Assembly (NCBI RefSeq): GCF_025753795.1 | Contig: NZ_JAOWPS010000003.1 | Coordinates: 248,001-312,000 of the forward strand | Reading direction: 5' to 3' | Source: Mesorhizobium sp. YC-39 | GTDB taxonomy: Bacteria > Pseudomonadota > Alphaproteobacteria > Rhizobiales > Rhizobiaceae | Length of the DNA: 64,000 nt | Shown: positions 18,201 to 25,243 of the stretch, one piece after another | Numbering within the stretch: the first letter of the stretch is position 1 | How the letters are laid out: each line of letters begins with the position of its first letter | Notes under the pieces: model-generated | Database searches by the model: none | Told to the model about the DNA's origin: nothing | What the model saw: only the letters and a program-made list of their open reading frames with translations | Position numbers and translations under genes: made by a program

Positions 18201-18999
18201 CTATCTCAGGACCGGCGAATTCGATGACGGCCGTATCGGCGAGATCTTCATCGATATGCACAAGGAAGGTGCTGCCTTTCGCGCGATGATGAACAACTTC
18301 GCCATCGCCATTTCGCTTGGCCTGCAATATGGCGTGCCGCTCGACGAATATGTCGAGGCCTTCACCTTCACCAAGTTCGAGCCGGCCGGCATGGTGCAGG
18401 GCAACGACGCGATCAAGAACGCGACGTCGATCCTCGACTATGTGTTCCGCGAGCTTGCCGTGTCCTATCTCGGCCGTCACGACCTCGCCCATGTCGACCA
18501 GTCGGATTTCGACAAGACCGCACTTGGGCGTGGCATCACCGAAGGCAAGACGACGCCCTTCTCCAAGGGGCTCTACCGCGGCGCTTCGCCGGTGAAGCTG
18601 GTATCGGGCACCGAGCAGCCCAAGGGCTTTGCCTCAGGCGGCTCCGGAACCCCTGCCCGCGCGGCACCGACCGCCTTCTCCGGCTCCAACGTGCTGGCGC
18701 TGAAGCCGGCCAGCGACGAGGCCATCGCCTACAAGCGCGACTATGAGGAGCGGGCGAAGGAGCTGGTCGAGGACATCGTCTACGAGGAGCAGGCCGAAGA
18801 GGCTTCCGGGGAGCTGTTCACCGATGCCGCCGCACAGGAGGCGGCCGAGGCGAAGGCGCTTGCCGCGACCAGGCGTCAGCAATCGCTGATGCAGGGCTAC
18901 ACCGGCAACGAATGCTCGGAATGCCACAACTTCACCATGGTGCGGAACGGCACCTGCGAGAAGTGCGATACGTGTGGTTCGACGAGTGGGTGCAGCTGA
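15232..18999 (+). CDS. nrdJ: Class II (adenosylcobalamin-dependent) ribonucleotide reductase
   Basis: This 1255-residue enzyme converts ribonucleotides to deoxyribonucleotides with adenosylcobalamin as radical source and needs no oxygen. Active-site landmarks are NPCSEYMFLDDTACNLASIN near residue 474 (Cys476) and the APTGTIGLVMDCDTTGIEPD finger-loop region. The C-terminal tail has a cysteine-rich zinc-ribbon-like segment (CSEC from residue 1228, CEKCDTCG from 1242) that is expected to pass reducing equivalents. Length matches the long rhizobial form. An AAGGAAAAGG site precedes the ATG. NrdR boxes upstream predict control by dNTP status. A terminator follows at 19027. Confidence 0.95.
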   Translation: MRIERRFTKQGQSAYAEIEFRKALSEIKNPDGSVVFRLDNIDVPAQFSQVAADILAQKYFRKAGVPTRLKKVEENDVPSFLWRSVADEAEMAKLPEAERYGSEIDARQVFDRLAGTWTYWGWKGGYFKSEEDARAFRDELAYMLATQRVAPNSPQWFNTGLHWAYGIDGPSQGHFYVDPFTGKLTKSKSSYEHPQPHACFIQGVQDDLVNEGGIMDLWVREARLFKYGSGTGSNFSFLRGEGEKLSGGGRSSGLMSFLKIGDRAAGAIKSGGTTRRAAKMVIVDVDHPDIEEFIDWKVNEEQKVASLVTGSKIVKKHLEAIMKACINCEGQDDDCFDPAINTALKREIKLAKKDAVPENYIYRVIQFARQGYTSMSFKTYDTDWDSDAYLTVSGQNSNNSVSLKDNFLRAVEQDADWHLTARKDGKVLKTLKARDLWEKIGYAAWASADPGLHFNTTMNDWHTCASAGAIRASNPCSEYMFLDDTACNLASINLLPYRNADGTIDISAYEHTVRLWTIVLEISVMMAQFPSKEIAKLSYEYRTLGLGYANIGGLLMTSGIPYDSDEGRAICAALTAIMTGTAYATSAEMASELGAFPDYDRNAQNMLRVMRNHRRAAYGDRDGYEKLAVNPVPLVASDLKQQALAEHAKAAWDRAIELGEEHGYRNAQATVIAPTGTIGLVMDCDTTGIEPDFALVKFKKLAGGGYFKIINRAVPEALRTLGYSESQIAEIEAYAVGHGNLNQAPGINPGSLKAKGFTDDKIAALNAALKSAFDIKFVFNQWTLGADWVKETFGFTDEQLNDFSFEILPALGFAKKDIEAANIHVCGAMTLEGAPFLKAEHLAVFDCASPCGKIGKRSLSINSHIMMMAAAQPFISGAISKTINMPNDATVEDAKGAYMLSWKLALKANALYRDGSKLSQPLNASLLADGEEDEDDAVEQLIAAPAAQRAVQVTEKIVERVVERLYRDREKLPNRRKGYTQKAVVGGHKVYLRTGEFDDGRIGEIFIDMHKEGAAFRAMMNNFAIAISLGLQYGVPLDEYVEAFTFTKFEPAGMVQGNDAIKNATSILDYVFRELAVSYLGRHDLAHVDQSDFDKTALGRGITEGKTTPFSKGLYRGASPVKLVSGTEQPKGFASGGSGTPARAAPTAFSGSNVLALKPASDEAIAYKRDYEERAKELVEDIVYEEQAEEASGELFTDAAAQEAAEAKALAATRRQQSLMQGYTGNECSECHNFTMVRNGTCEKCDTCGSTSGCS

Positions 19000-19026
19000 G
19001 CTTTGATTATGTGATTAGCGAAGCCG

Positions 19027-19051
19027 AAACCCGCGCGCACTGGGCGGGTTT
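19027..19051 (+). terminator. nrdJ terminator
   Basis: AAACCCGC (19027-19034) pairs with GCGGGTTT (19044-19051) around a nine-base loop, 27 bases beyond the nrdJ stop. It separates nrdJ from the AT-rich SIR2 gene, so the latter probably has its own promoter or relies on read-through. Confidence 0.75.
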
Positions 19052-19068
19052 CTATATGGCAGGATGTG

Positions 19069-20388
19069 ATGAGCAATTGCGAATGCTCTTTTTGCAAAAA
19101 TGAAAAAGAGTTTGTGTTCCCTCGTGAGCTTCTAGATCGAATATCGGAGGGGAAAGTAGCGATATTTGCAGGCGCTGGAATTAGCACGGAAAACCGAGAT
19201 CATTGTAGGGGTACATTCTACGATCAAATACAAGTTGAAATCGGCGCAAGTGGAGACCTGGATTTCCCGTCGTTGATGTCACTTTATTGTAGCCGACCAG
19301 ACGGTAGAATTAAGCTTGTTCAAAAAATTCGAGACCGCCTAAATTATTTCAGCTCGTTTAGGGGATTTTATGTGCCAATGACGCGATTTCATCGCGCCAT
19401 TCGCCCGCTATTTATGATCAAAGATGTGATCACAACAAACTGGGATGACTTCTTCGAGGCCGAAGCTGGATTAGAGCCATTTGTATATGATCAGGACTTG
19501 GCGCTTGTCGACAGCTCAAAGCGGCGAGTGATAAAAATACATGGCTCAATTACGAATTATGGATCAATAGTAGCCACCTCAGAAGACTATGCCCATTCTC
19601 TCAAAAAGCTAAGAAACGGTGCGATAGGAGCATACTTAAAAAACATAATAGCGTCTAAAACAATTATATACACTGGTTATTCTTTAAAAGACCCAAACTA
19701 TTTGAAGCTGGTTCAATCGATGACGAAGATAATGGGACCGTTTGTCCGGTCATCATACTACGTGTCACCCTATATAGATCATGAGTATCTACGAAAAACC
19801 GGGCTGAACTTGATACCGGTGGAAACAGACGGCTCCTTCTTTTTAGAACAATTTCGCACCCACTACAATTCCCTAGCCGGTGCTGATAAAATCATTCCCG
19901 AAGCAGCGTTTGATACCTGCGCCGAATTTCTTATAGGCGTTAATTCGTACCATTCTTTTACTGCAGATAAATTCTTGGAGACGAAGAACAAACTTCTCAT
20001 ACTTGCGCTGTCTTACCAAGACGGCCTTCAAGACGCCCTCATGCGCATAAAGGACACGCGCGCTAGCGGTGAGTATTACAATTTCGACCACGTTCACGCT
20101 CTTATTCATGGCTATGAGAATAAGGTCAACGAATACGTGTCGGCAGATAATCTATGGGACGCCTGCTATTGTCGCGGATATCAGAATGGCTTGCTGTTTT
20201 TGCTTTCCAATGGTGATGCGGCACCTCCCATTGTTGATCTTATTTTCGACGAGACAATAGACTCGGCTCCTAAGGTATTGCGTTTTCCGCGGAAGAAGAT
20301 TCCTAAAACGATTTTAGATGAAATCGATAAGTTATTTTCTAGAATCGGACAAGGCGATTTAATTCCAGAACATATGCCATACGTATAG
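19069..20388 (+). CDS. SIR2-like domain protein, candidate NAD-consuming anti-phage effector
   Basis: The 439-residue protein has an N-terminal SIR2-like (SIR2_2-type) domain: VAIFAGAGIST (NAD-binding, GAGIST at 35-40), ITTNWDDFFE (Asn124 and Asp126), IKIHGS (catalytic-type His158) and TGYSLKDPN at 202-210. The C-terminal half (220-439) is not recognised and looks helical. A CxCxxC cluster (Cys4, Cys6, Cys9) starts the protein. Base and codon use differ sharply from the neighbours: many ATA, AAA, TTA and AGA codons in a region visibly richer in AT, which indicates recent transfer. Known SIR2-fold defence proteins (ThsA, DSR, SIR2-HerA) deplete NAD on phage infection; the role here is inferred. 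GTG at 19066 is an alternative start. Confidence 0.8.
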   Translation: MSNCECSFCKNEKEFVFPRELLDRISEGKVAIFAGAGISTENRDHCRGTFYDQIQVEIGASGDLDFPSLMSLYCSRPDGRIKLVQKIRDRLNYFSSFRGFYVPMTRFHRAIRPLFMIKDVITTNWDDFFEAEAGLEPFVYDQDLALVDSSKRRVIKIHGSITNYGSIVATSEDYAHSLKKLRNGAIGAYLKNIIASKTIIYTGYSLKDPNYLKLVQSMTKIMGPFVRSSYYVSPYIDHEYLRKTGLNLIPVETDGSFFLEQFRTHYNSLAGADKIIPEAAFDTCAEFLIGVNSYHSFTADKFLETKNKLLILALSYQDGLQDALMRIKDTRASGEYYNFDHVHALIHGYENKVNEYVSADNLWDACYCRGYQNGLLFLLSNGDAAPPIVDLIFDETIDSAPKVLRFPRKKIPKTILDEIDKLFSRIGQGDLIPEHMPYV

Positions 20389-20533
20389 GTCGGTATCTCG
20401 GCGCACTGCCTGAGTTACTGGATTTCATTTTCGATTTCCACATCATGCATGGATCCTAGGGCCTGAGTAACCGTCGCTTCGCTCCTGCTCCGCCTCTAGA
20501 ATGGCGAACGTAGGTTTATGGTCCCTCCCATTC

Positions 20534-21595
20534 CTACTCCGCCTCGGCCACCATCTGCCGTCCACCCGCCCACGCTCGCCATGCCCTCTCATCGCCATGG
20601 AACACGTTGAGGTCGATGCGGCCTCTCACGCCGTGCGACAGGCCGGAGCCGGAATATTGCCAGAACAGCCATTTGCGGCCGGGATAGACCTTTGACGGGT
20701 GCTGCGCCACGGCGCGCAGCCAGAATGGGTAATCGGGGAAGGCGCCGCGCAGATTGTCGCGGTAGAAGTCGGGGGCGGTGTAGATGATGGGCCGCTGGCC
20801 GTAATGGCGCTCGAGCTTGTCCATGAACACCTGCATCTTCTCCAGCACCGTTGCGCGCGACGGCCGGCGCTTGCAGGAGGAGTCGCCGTTCCACTCGACG
20901 TCGATCACCGGCGGCAGCGCACCCTCGACCCTCGGCACGTTGCGGATGAACCAGTCGGCCTGCTCGCCTGCCGTGCGGCACCAGTAGAAAAAGTGATAGG
21001 CGCCGCGCTTCAGCCCGGCGGCATCGGCATTGCGCCAGTTCTTCATGAACAAGGGATCGAGATGATCGCCGCCATCGGTCGCCTTGATGTAGGCGAAGTT
21101 GGCACCCTGGGCGCGCAGCTTGTTCCAGTTGACGTTGCCCTGCCAGCGCGAGACGTCGACGCCATGGACGGCAAGATGCCGGGGCGAGGATCTGCCGAAA
21201 TTGATCGGCTTGGCGTCGCGAAAGCCATAGCGCGTGACCGGAGAGGCAAGCATGGCGGGTGCCGCGCGTGACAGGCGCTTCGGCGGCGACATCAGCGCTG
21301 CCGGCTCGACCGGTGGGTCGACACTGTCGGGGAGGTCCGGCGCCGGGAACGCCACCGTTTCCTCCTCCGCCAGGCCAAAGGGCCGATCGCTCTCGGCAAC
21401 CTCTTCGGATTTCATGGGCGCGAGGCCGGCGGTCGGCGCAACAGCCGGCGCGGAAGCGACGGGGGCGCTCGGCCGTGGCACCGAGCTCGTCGTCTCGTTG
21501 GACGGCATTTGCAGGGCATCGACGCCCGCCGTCGACGAACAGCCGGCGAGCCAAAGCGATGCGAGCGATAAAATGACGACGCCTGGTAACCGCAT
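20534..21595 (-). CDS. GH25 lysozyme-like lipoprotein
   Basis: The 353-residue protein begins with a lipoprotein signal (lipobox LAGC, Cys about residue 19), followed by a proline/alanine-rich linker of about 110 residues and a glycoside hydrolase family 25 domain. The domain starts at VHGVDVSRWQGNVNW and includes PPVIDVEWNGDSSC, where the acidic D-x-E active-site residues lie. It probably cleaves peptidoglycan from an anchored position in the envelope. The start MRLPGVV (21595) is preferred over the Met seven codons upstream because it fits the lipoprotein signal. Such enzymes may act in wall remodelling. Confidence 0.85.
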   Translation of the reverse strand: MRLPGVVILSLASLWLAGCSSTAGVDALQMPSNETTSSVPRPSAPVASAPAVAPTAGLAPMKSEEVAESDRPFGLAEEETVAFPAPDLPDSVDPPVEPAALMSPPKRLSRAAPAMLASPVTRYGFRDAKPINFGRSSPRHLAVHGVDVSRWQGNVNWNKLRAQGANFAYIKATDGGDHLDPLFMKNWRNADAAGLKRGAYHFFYWCRTAGEQADWFIRNVPRVEGALPPVIDVEWNGDSSCKRRPSRATVLEKMQVFMDKLERHYGQRPIIYTAPDFYRDNLRGAFPDYPFWLRAVAQHPSKVYPGRKWLFWQYSGSGLSHGVRGRIDLNVFHGDERAWRAWAGGRQMVAEAE

Positions 21596-21764
21596 CTGGA
21601 CCTGTACGCAAAACACAACAGACCGAGAGCAAGCACACGCCCCGGCAGTCCAGATTACTAACGAGAAATTACCAACAAAGTTTGAATCAAATTTTTACGA
21701 CGTTTTGCCGTGGCGGGGCTGAGCGGGGGTGAAACGATATCGCAAAGCTGGAGCGACAAAAGTC

Positions 21765-21977
21765 TTACCGGCACAGCCACAGCTTCTGGCAGGTCCTGGC
21801 CACCATATGTGCCGGCGGCAACTGAGGCCCGATGGCAGGCGATTCCCCGGCCACCGGGCCGCGGACGCGTTCGAGCAATATGCGCACCTGTTCCGGTCGC
21901 ACGCGATCACGCTCCATCACGAGCTGGACCATCGGGTCGCTCAAAAGCTCGTCCAGTGTGTTGATTCTGTCGTTCAT
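21765..21977 (-). CDS. Small hypothetical protein
   Basis: This 70-residue soluble protein has a well-defined ribosome-binding site (GAGGAGG, seven bases before the ATG), which supports it as a real gene. The N-terminal half (NDRINTLDELLSDPMVQLVM, then ERDRVRPEQVRILLERVRG) is likely helical and charged. No family function is known to me. Two cysteines lie near the C terminus (TCQKLWLCR). Confidence 0.55.
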   Translation of the reverse strand: MNDRINTLDELLSDPMVQLVMERDRVRPEQVRILLERVRGPVAGESPAIGPQLPPAHMVARTCQKLWLCR

Positions 21978-22086
21978 CAATCGCCTCCTCGACTACCGGC
22001 CCGCAAGCGATAGATAAGCAGGCAATGATGGCCCGCCAATGACGCTTTGCCGGCTATGTCGTGGCTTCAGATGAAAAATTTGGCCT

Positions 22087-22485
22087 TCAGTTGGGCGGCG
22101 GCGCGCCTTCATATTGCGGCAAGCCGTCATCGAGCCGTACCCAGGGCTGCTTCGAGGCGGTCCACATATGCATCTGCGGCTTGAACACGGAGGGGTCATC
22201 GAGCGAGCCCGTCGTGATGCCGATGATGCCGGCGCTATCGCGGCGGGAAAACATCGTCGTGCCGCAGCTTGAACAGAAGCCGCGCTTGAGATCGGGCGAG
22301 GAATTCACTGTCGCCACCGGCCCGTCGATTGTCACGTGGTCAATGCGGAACAGCACGCGCGCGTTGAACGCCGCGCCAATCGCCTTCTGGCAGCGCTTGC
22401 AGTGGCAGACACGTTCATTGATCGGCGCGACTTCTGCGTGGTAGCGCACCGCGCCGCACAGGCACCCGCCCCGATATCTTGCCAT
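22087..22485 (-). CDS. GFA family (CENP-V/Gfa) zinc protein
   Basis: The 132-residue protein has the GFA-domain cysteine pattern: GGCLCGAVRY, CHCKRCQKAIGA and GFCSSCGTTMF. These cysteines bind zinc. The founding member was proposed to help formation of S-hydroxymethylglutathione, but most members have no proven activity. The start at MARYRGG (22485) gives the usual family length; the longer reading covers the divergent gene's upstream region. It is divergent from the 2OG-Fe(II) oxygenase gene. Confidence 0.85.
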   Translation of the reverse strand: MARYRGGCLCGAVRYHAEVAPINERVCHCKRCQKAIGAAFNARVLFRIDHVTIDGPVATVNSSPDLKRGFCSSCGTTMFSRRDSAGIIGITTGSLDDPSVFKPQMHMWTASKQPWVRLDDGLPQYEGAPPPN

Positions 22486-22672
22486 CACCCCGATCCATCG
22501 CTTGGAAACTGGCGGCAAGGGTAGCGGCGGGAATGGCCCGGTCAATTGAAAAGCCCTGATGGCTCCATTTATCGCCGTGATGCAGCCGCGATCCGTTTGG
22601 CCCAACAACACGCGATTGACAGGACGCAGGCCATTGCGCCTGCTTGGCGAAGGGCAGATTGGGAGAGACGCC

Positions 22673-23707
22673 ATGGCGCAGGACATCGAGACCATCGGGA
22701 TTGCGGATCTGTTCGGACCGCCCTCGCCCGCCCGCAACCGTACCGACGCCAGGATCCTGGCCGCTGCCTCGGGCATCGGCTTTATGGCGATCAAGGGTTT
22801 TCCCGGCGATGCATGGCTGACGCCCGAAAAGCGGGCGCAGCTGCTGCGCATCTTCACCCTGCCCGACGCCGAGAAGCAGAAACTGCTGCGCTGGAATTTC
22901 GATCGCACCAAAAAGAATGTCTATCGCGGCTGGTTCCCGCTGCAGCCCACCGCCGTGTCTTACAAGGAAGGCATCGACATGGGGCCGGACCTGGCGCATG
23001 GGCAAGCCTCCAAAGGCGCCCAATCGGACGATCCGTTGCGCGAGCCGACGCCCCTGCCCGCCGAGGCGACATTGCCCGGCTGGCGCGAGGCCACCGCGAG
23101 CTATTACCGGGCAATGGAGACGGTGGGCAACGCGCTGATGCGCTCTATTGCGCGCGGGCTCGGCCTGCCGGAAACGATCTTCGACGCGGATTTTCAAGGC
23201 GGCATCTCGACGTTGCGTCTCATCCGCTATCCCTTGCGCGACGCAAGTGCCGGCATCGACACCAGCGGGCCGGAGTTCTCGGTGGTCCACAAGGGCGAGA
23301 CGCGCAGCATCATCGGGCGCGAACATGCCGATTCCGGGTTCGTTACGCTGCTGGCGCAGGACGGCGTCGAGGGATTGCAGGCAAAGAACCTGTCGGGCGA
23401 ATGGATCGACGTGCCGCCGGCAGACAACACACTGGCGGTCAATTTCGGCCAGCTTTTGGAGCGCTGGACCGGCGGCCGGGTCAGGGCGACCCGGCACCGG
23501 GTGATTGCGCCGAAAACGGCGCGTTACTCGATCCCGTTTTTCTACGAGCCACGCGTCGACGCCGAAATCGCGCCGCTGCCGCTCGCAGGTGCACAACCTT
23601 TCGAGCCGTTTCTCTATGGCGATTATCTCTGGGAGTCGGCGACGAATTTCGTCGAGATGGCAGGGATCAAGCATCTGAGAGAGCCGCGCCGCGCCAAGGC
23701 GTCATAG
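22673..23707 (+). CDS. 2-oxoglutarate/Fe(II) oxygenase, isopenicillin N synthase-like
   Basis: This 344-residue oxygenase has the DIOX_N-like N-terminal part (ILAAASGIGFMAIKGFPGD) and the Fe(II)-binding HxD...H triad: REHADSGFVTLLAQD and RATRHRVIAP, followed by the 2-oxoglutarate-binding RYSIPFFYEP. It probably hydroxylates or desaturates a small molecule; the substrate is unknown. GGGAGAG precedes the ATG at 22673, which rejects the 38-codon extension. Residues and length resemble the fungal and bacterial oxygenase group related to ethylene-forming enzyme and flavanone hydroxylases. Confidence 0.85.
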   Translation: MAQDIETIGIADLFGPPSPARNRTDARILAAASGIGFMAIKGFPGDAWLTPEKRAQLLRIFTLPDAEKQKLLRWNFDRTKKNVYRGWFPLQPTAVSYKEGIDMGPDLAHGQASKGAQSDDPLREPTPLPAEATLPGWREATASYYRAMETVGNALMRSIARGLGLPETIFDADFQGGISTLRLIRYPLRDASAGIDTSGPEFSVVHKGETRSIIGREHADSGFVTLLAQDGVEGLQAKNLSGEWIDVPPADNTLAVNFGQLLERWTGGRVRATRHRVIAPKTARYSIPFFYEPRVDAEIAPLPLAGAQPFEPFLYGDYLWESATNFVEMAGIKHLREPRRAKAS

Positions 23708-23758
23708 GCGTAAAAAACTGCCGGCCATCTCGAAGACGGCCGGCAGCAATTTTATACA

Positions 23759-24709
23759 TTATTCGCTGACGACCTCGTCCCAGCTCTTCACCTTGGTCTC
23801 GCCGTTGAGGAAGGGCAGTGCGGCGGCGGTCAGTTCCGGGGCGAAGAAGACGTCATAGTGGGTACGGTTGGGCAGGATGGCCAGCCGGTTCTGCGACAGG
23901 TTCTCGCGCATCCAGCCTGCGTCCCTCATTCCGCCGCCGAGCATCTGATAGAATTTGATCTCGTGCTCGGGCCGGTACATGTCGCCGTCGCCATAGGCCA
24001 GCATCACCGGCATCTTCAGCTTGGCGACGTCGGCCGAATAATCATAGTCGTTGCGCATGAAGTTGCCGAGCGTGTCGAGCAGTTTTGGAAAATCCTGCGG
24101 GCGCGGCGCCACCGCCACATAGGATTTGTACATCGGCGTGTCCTTCATGAAATCGGCCGCCGCCGCGCTGACCTGCGCCTGCTGGCCGCGCATCTCGGCA
24201 TAGAAACCGTCGGCGGCATAGCCGGTCGACACAAGAACCAGCCGACGCACCGCTTCGGGATGCTGGACGGCCATGCGGAAGGCGACGCCGCCGCCCAAAG
24301 AATAACCCATGACATCGACCTGGTCGTAACCGAGCGCCTTGACGATCGCGGCCATGTCGTCGCCTATCGCCTCAAGGGTGAATGGACGTTCGCCCAGCGC
24401 GGTGCGGCCATGCCCCTGCAGGTCGACAACGATAATAGTGCGGTTCTCGGCGAGCTTGGGCAGGATCGGCGCGAACATGTCCGACGTGCCGAGGCCACCA
24501 TGCAAGAGAAGCAGCGGCTCGCCCTTGCCGTAGATGGCGTAATAATAGTCCAGGCCGTCGACCGGCAGCAGGCCGGACTTTTCCGGTTTCGGCATTGCGT
24601 TCGTCTCGGTGGTCATGGCGGGTTTTGTCTCCTCTGCGATGGTGGCGCCCGGCGCGGCCAGCAATGCGGCAGCCGAAGCGAGAATGGCGAAAAACATCGA
24701 TCTGGACAT
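23759..24709 (-). CDS. Exported alpha/beta hydrolase
   Basis: This 316-residue hydrolase carries a signal peptide (residues 1-25, ending ATIAEE). The alpha/beta hydrolase core shows LLLLHGGLGTSD (oxyanion region), VVDLQGHGRT, and the nucleophile elbow MGYSLGGGVA with Ser as nucleophile. A late His (NRTHYDVFF) completes the triad. It lies in the periplasm or is secreted, and the substrate is unknown; esterase, haloperoxidase-like and lactonase activities all occur in this family. AGGAGA precedes the ATG. A short hairpin-rich spacer separates it from the oxygenase gene. Confidence 0.85.
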   Translation of the reverse strand: MSRSMFFAILASAAALLAAPGATIAEETKPAMTTETNAMPKPEKSGLLPVDGLDYYYAIYGKGEPLLLLHGGLGTSDMFAPILPKLAENRTIIVVDLQGHGRTALGERPFTLEAIGDDMAAIVKALGYDQVDVMGYSLGGGVAFRMAVQHPEAVRRLVLVSTGYAADGFYAEMRGQQAQVSAAAADFMKDTPMYKSYVAVAPRPQDFPKLLDTLGNFMRNDYDYSADVAKLKMPVMLAYGDGDMYRPEHEIKFYQMLGGGMRDAGWMRENLSQNRLAILPNRTHYDVFFAPELTAAALPFLNGETKVKSWDEVVSE

Positions 24710-24839
24710 GGCAGTCTCCTCGGTGACGGCGGTTCAGGGCCGCTTGCTTTCGGTTCCGTTTGAAAGACGGACGGGCAAGGCGCTGGCCGACACGGTTCGC
24801 GAAAAAATTTCATGGGGAGGATGGGACGACCGATCGCCC

Positions 24840-25109
24840 TTAGTGGCGCTTGGCCTGGACGAGATACGCGTCGATCTCGGTCTCGCCGAGCCACTTCGCC
24901 GCTTCCAGCCGGTGCAGCCCCTCTACCAAGACGTGGCGCTTGCCGTCATGGCGGACCTGGATCGGCGTTTTCATGCCGTTTTCCAGAATATCCTCGGCCA
25001 GATGCCGCACGGTCTCGGGATGCAGCGTCTTGCGGCGCGCCGTCGGCACATAGATGTCGTCGACTTTGACCTTTTGCACTCTGAGCATAACGACTCCCGC
25101 AGCAGACAT
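24840..25109 (-). CDS. Solitary ParB/Srx-fold domain protein
   Basis: The 89-residue protein consists almost only of a ParB N-terminal-like domain: VDDIYVPTARRKTLHPETVR, then ILENGMKTPIQVRHDG and VEGLHRLEAAKWLGE, the conserved G-x-HR-x-x-A-x-x-x-LG signature. It lacks the helix-turn-helix and dimerisation parts of partition ParB. Small ParB-like or sulfiredoxin-fold domains can bind or hydrolyse nucleotides; the function here is unknown. GGGGAG before the ATG at 25109 is the better site, but ATG at 25088 is also possible. Confidence 0.7.
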   Translation of the reverse strand: MSAAGVVMLRVQKVKVDDIYVPTARRKTLHPETVRHLAEDILENGMKTPIQVRHDGKRHVLVEGLHRLEAAKWLGETEIDAYLVQAKRH

Positions 25110-25243
25110 TGCCGCTCCCCTCTGAGATAGTCGGTTTGGCGAGAGCGGCCAAGGGTGGCTGAGCAATCGCTGGCCCGATCGTTTCCATTTGACGCTTGGC
25201 CGGCCTATGGCCGAAATGGCGGCATGCCACTTCTACGGTGTCC

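Noticed and set aside
14986..18492. Two long minus-strand frames (543 and 580 codons) opposite nrdJ
   Set aside because: nrdJ on the plus strand is unmistakable; these frames have no motif or ribosome-binding site.
20408..20473. GCCTGAGT direct repeat after the SIR2 gene as an insertion scar
   Set aside because: The eight-base match is short, both copies lie on the same side of the gene, and no mobile element is seen.
22415..23769. Long frames on both strands overlapping the oxygenase gene
   Set aside because: Only the frame with the HxD...H triad and 2OG-binding Arg makes a known protein family.
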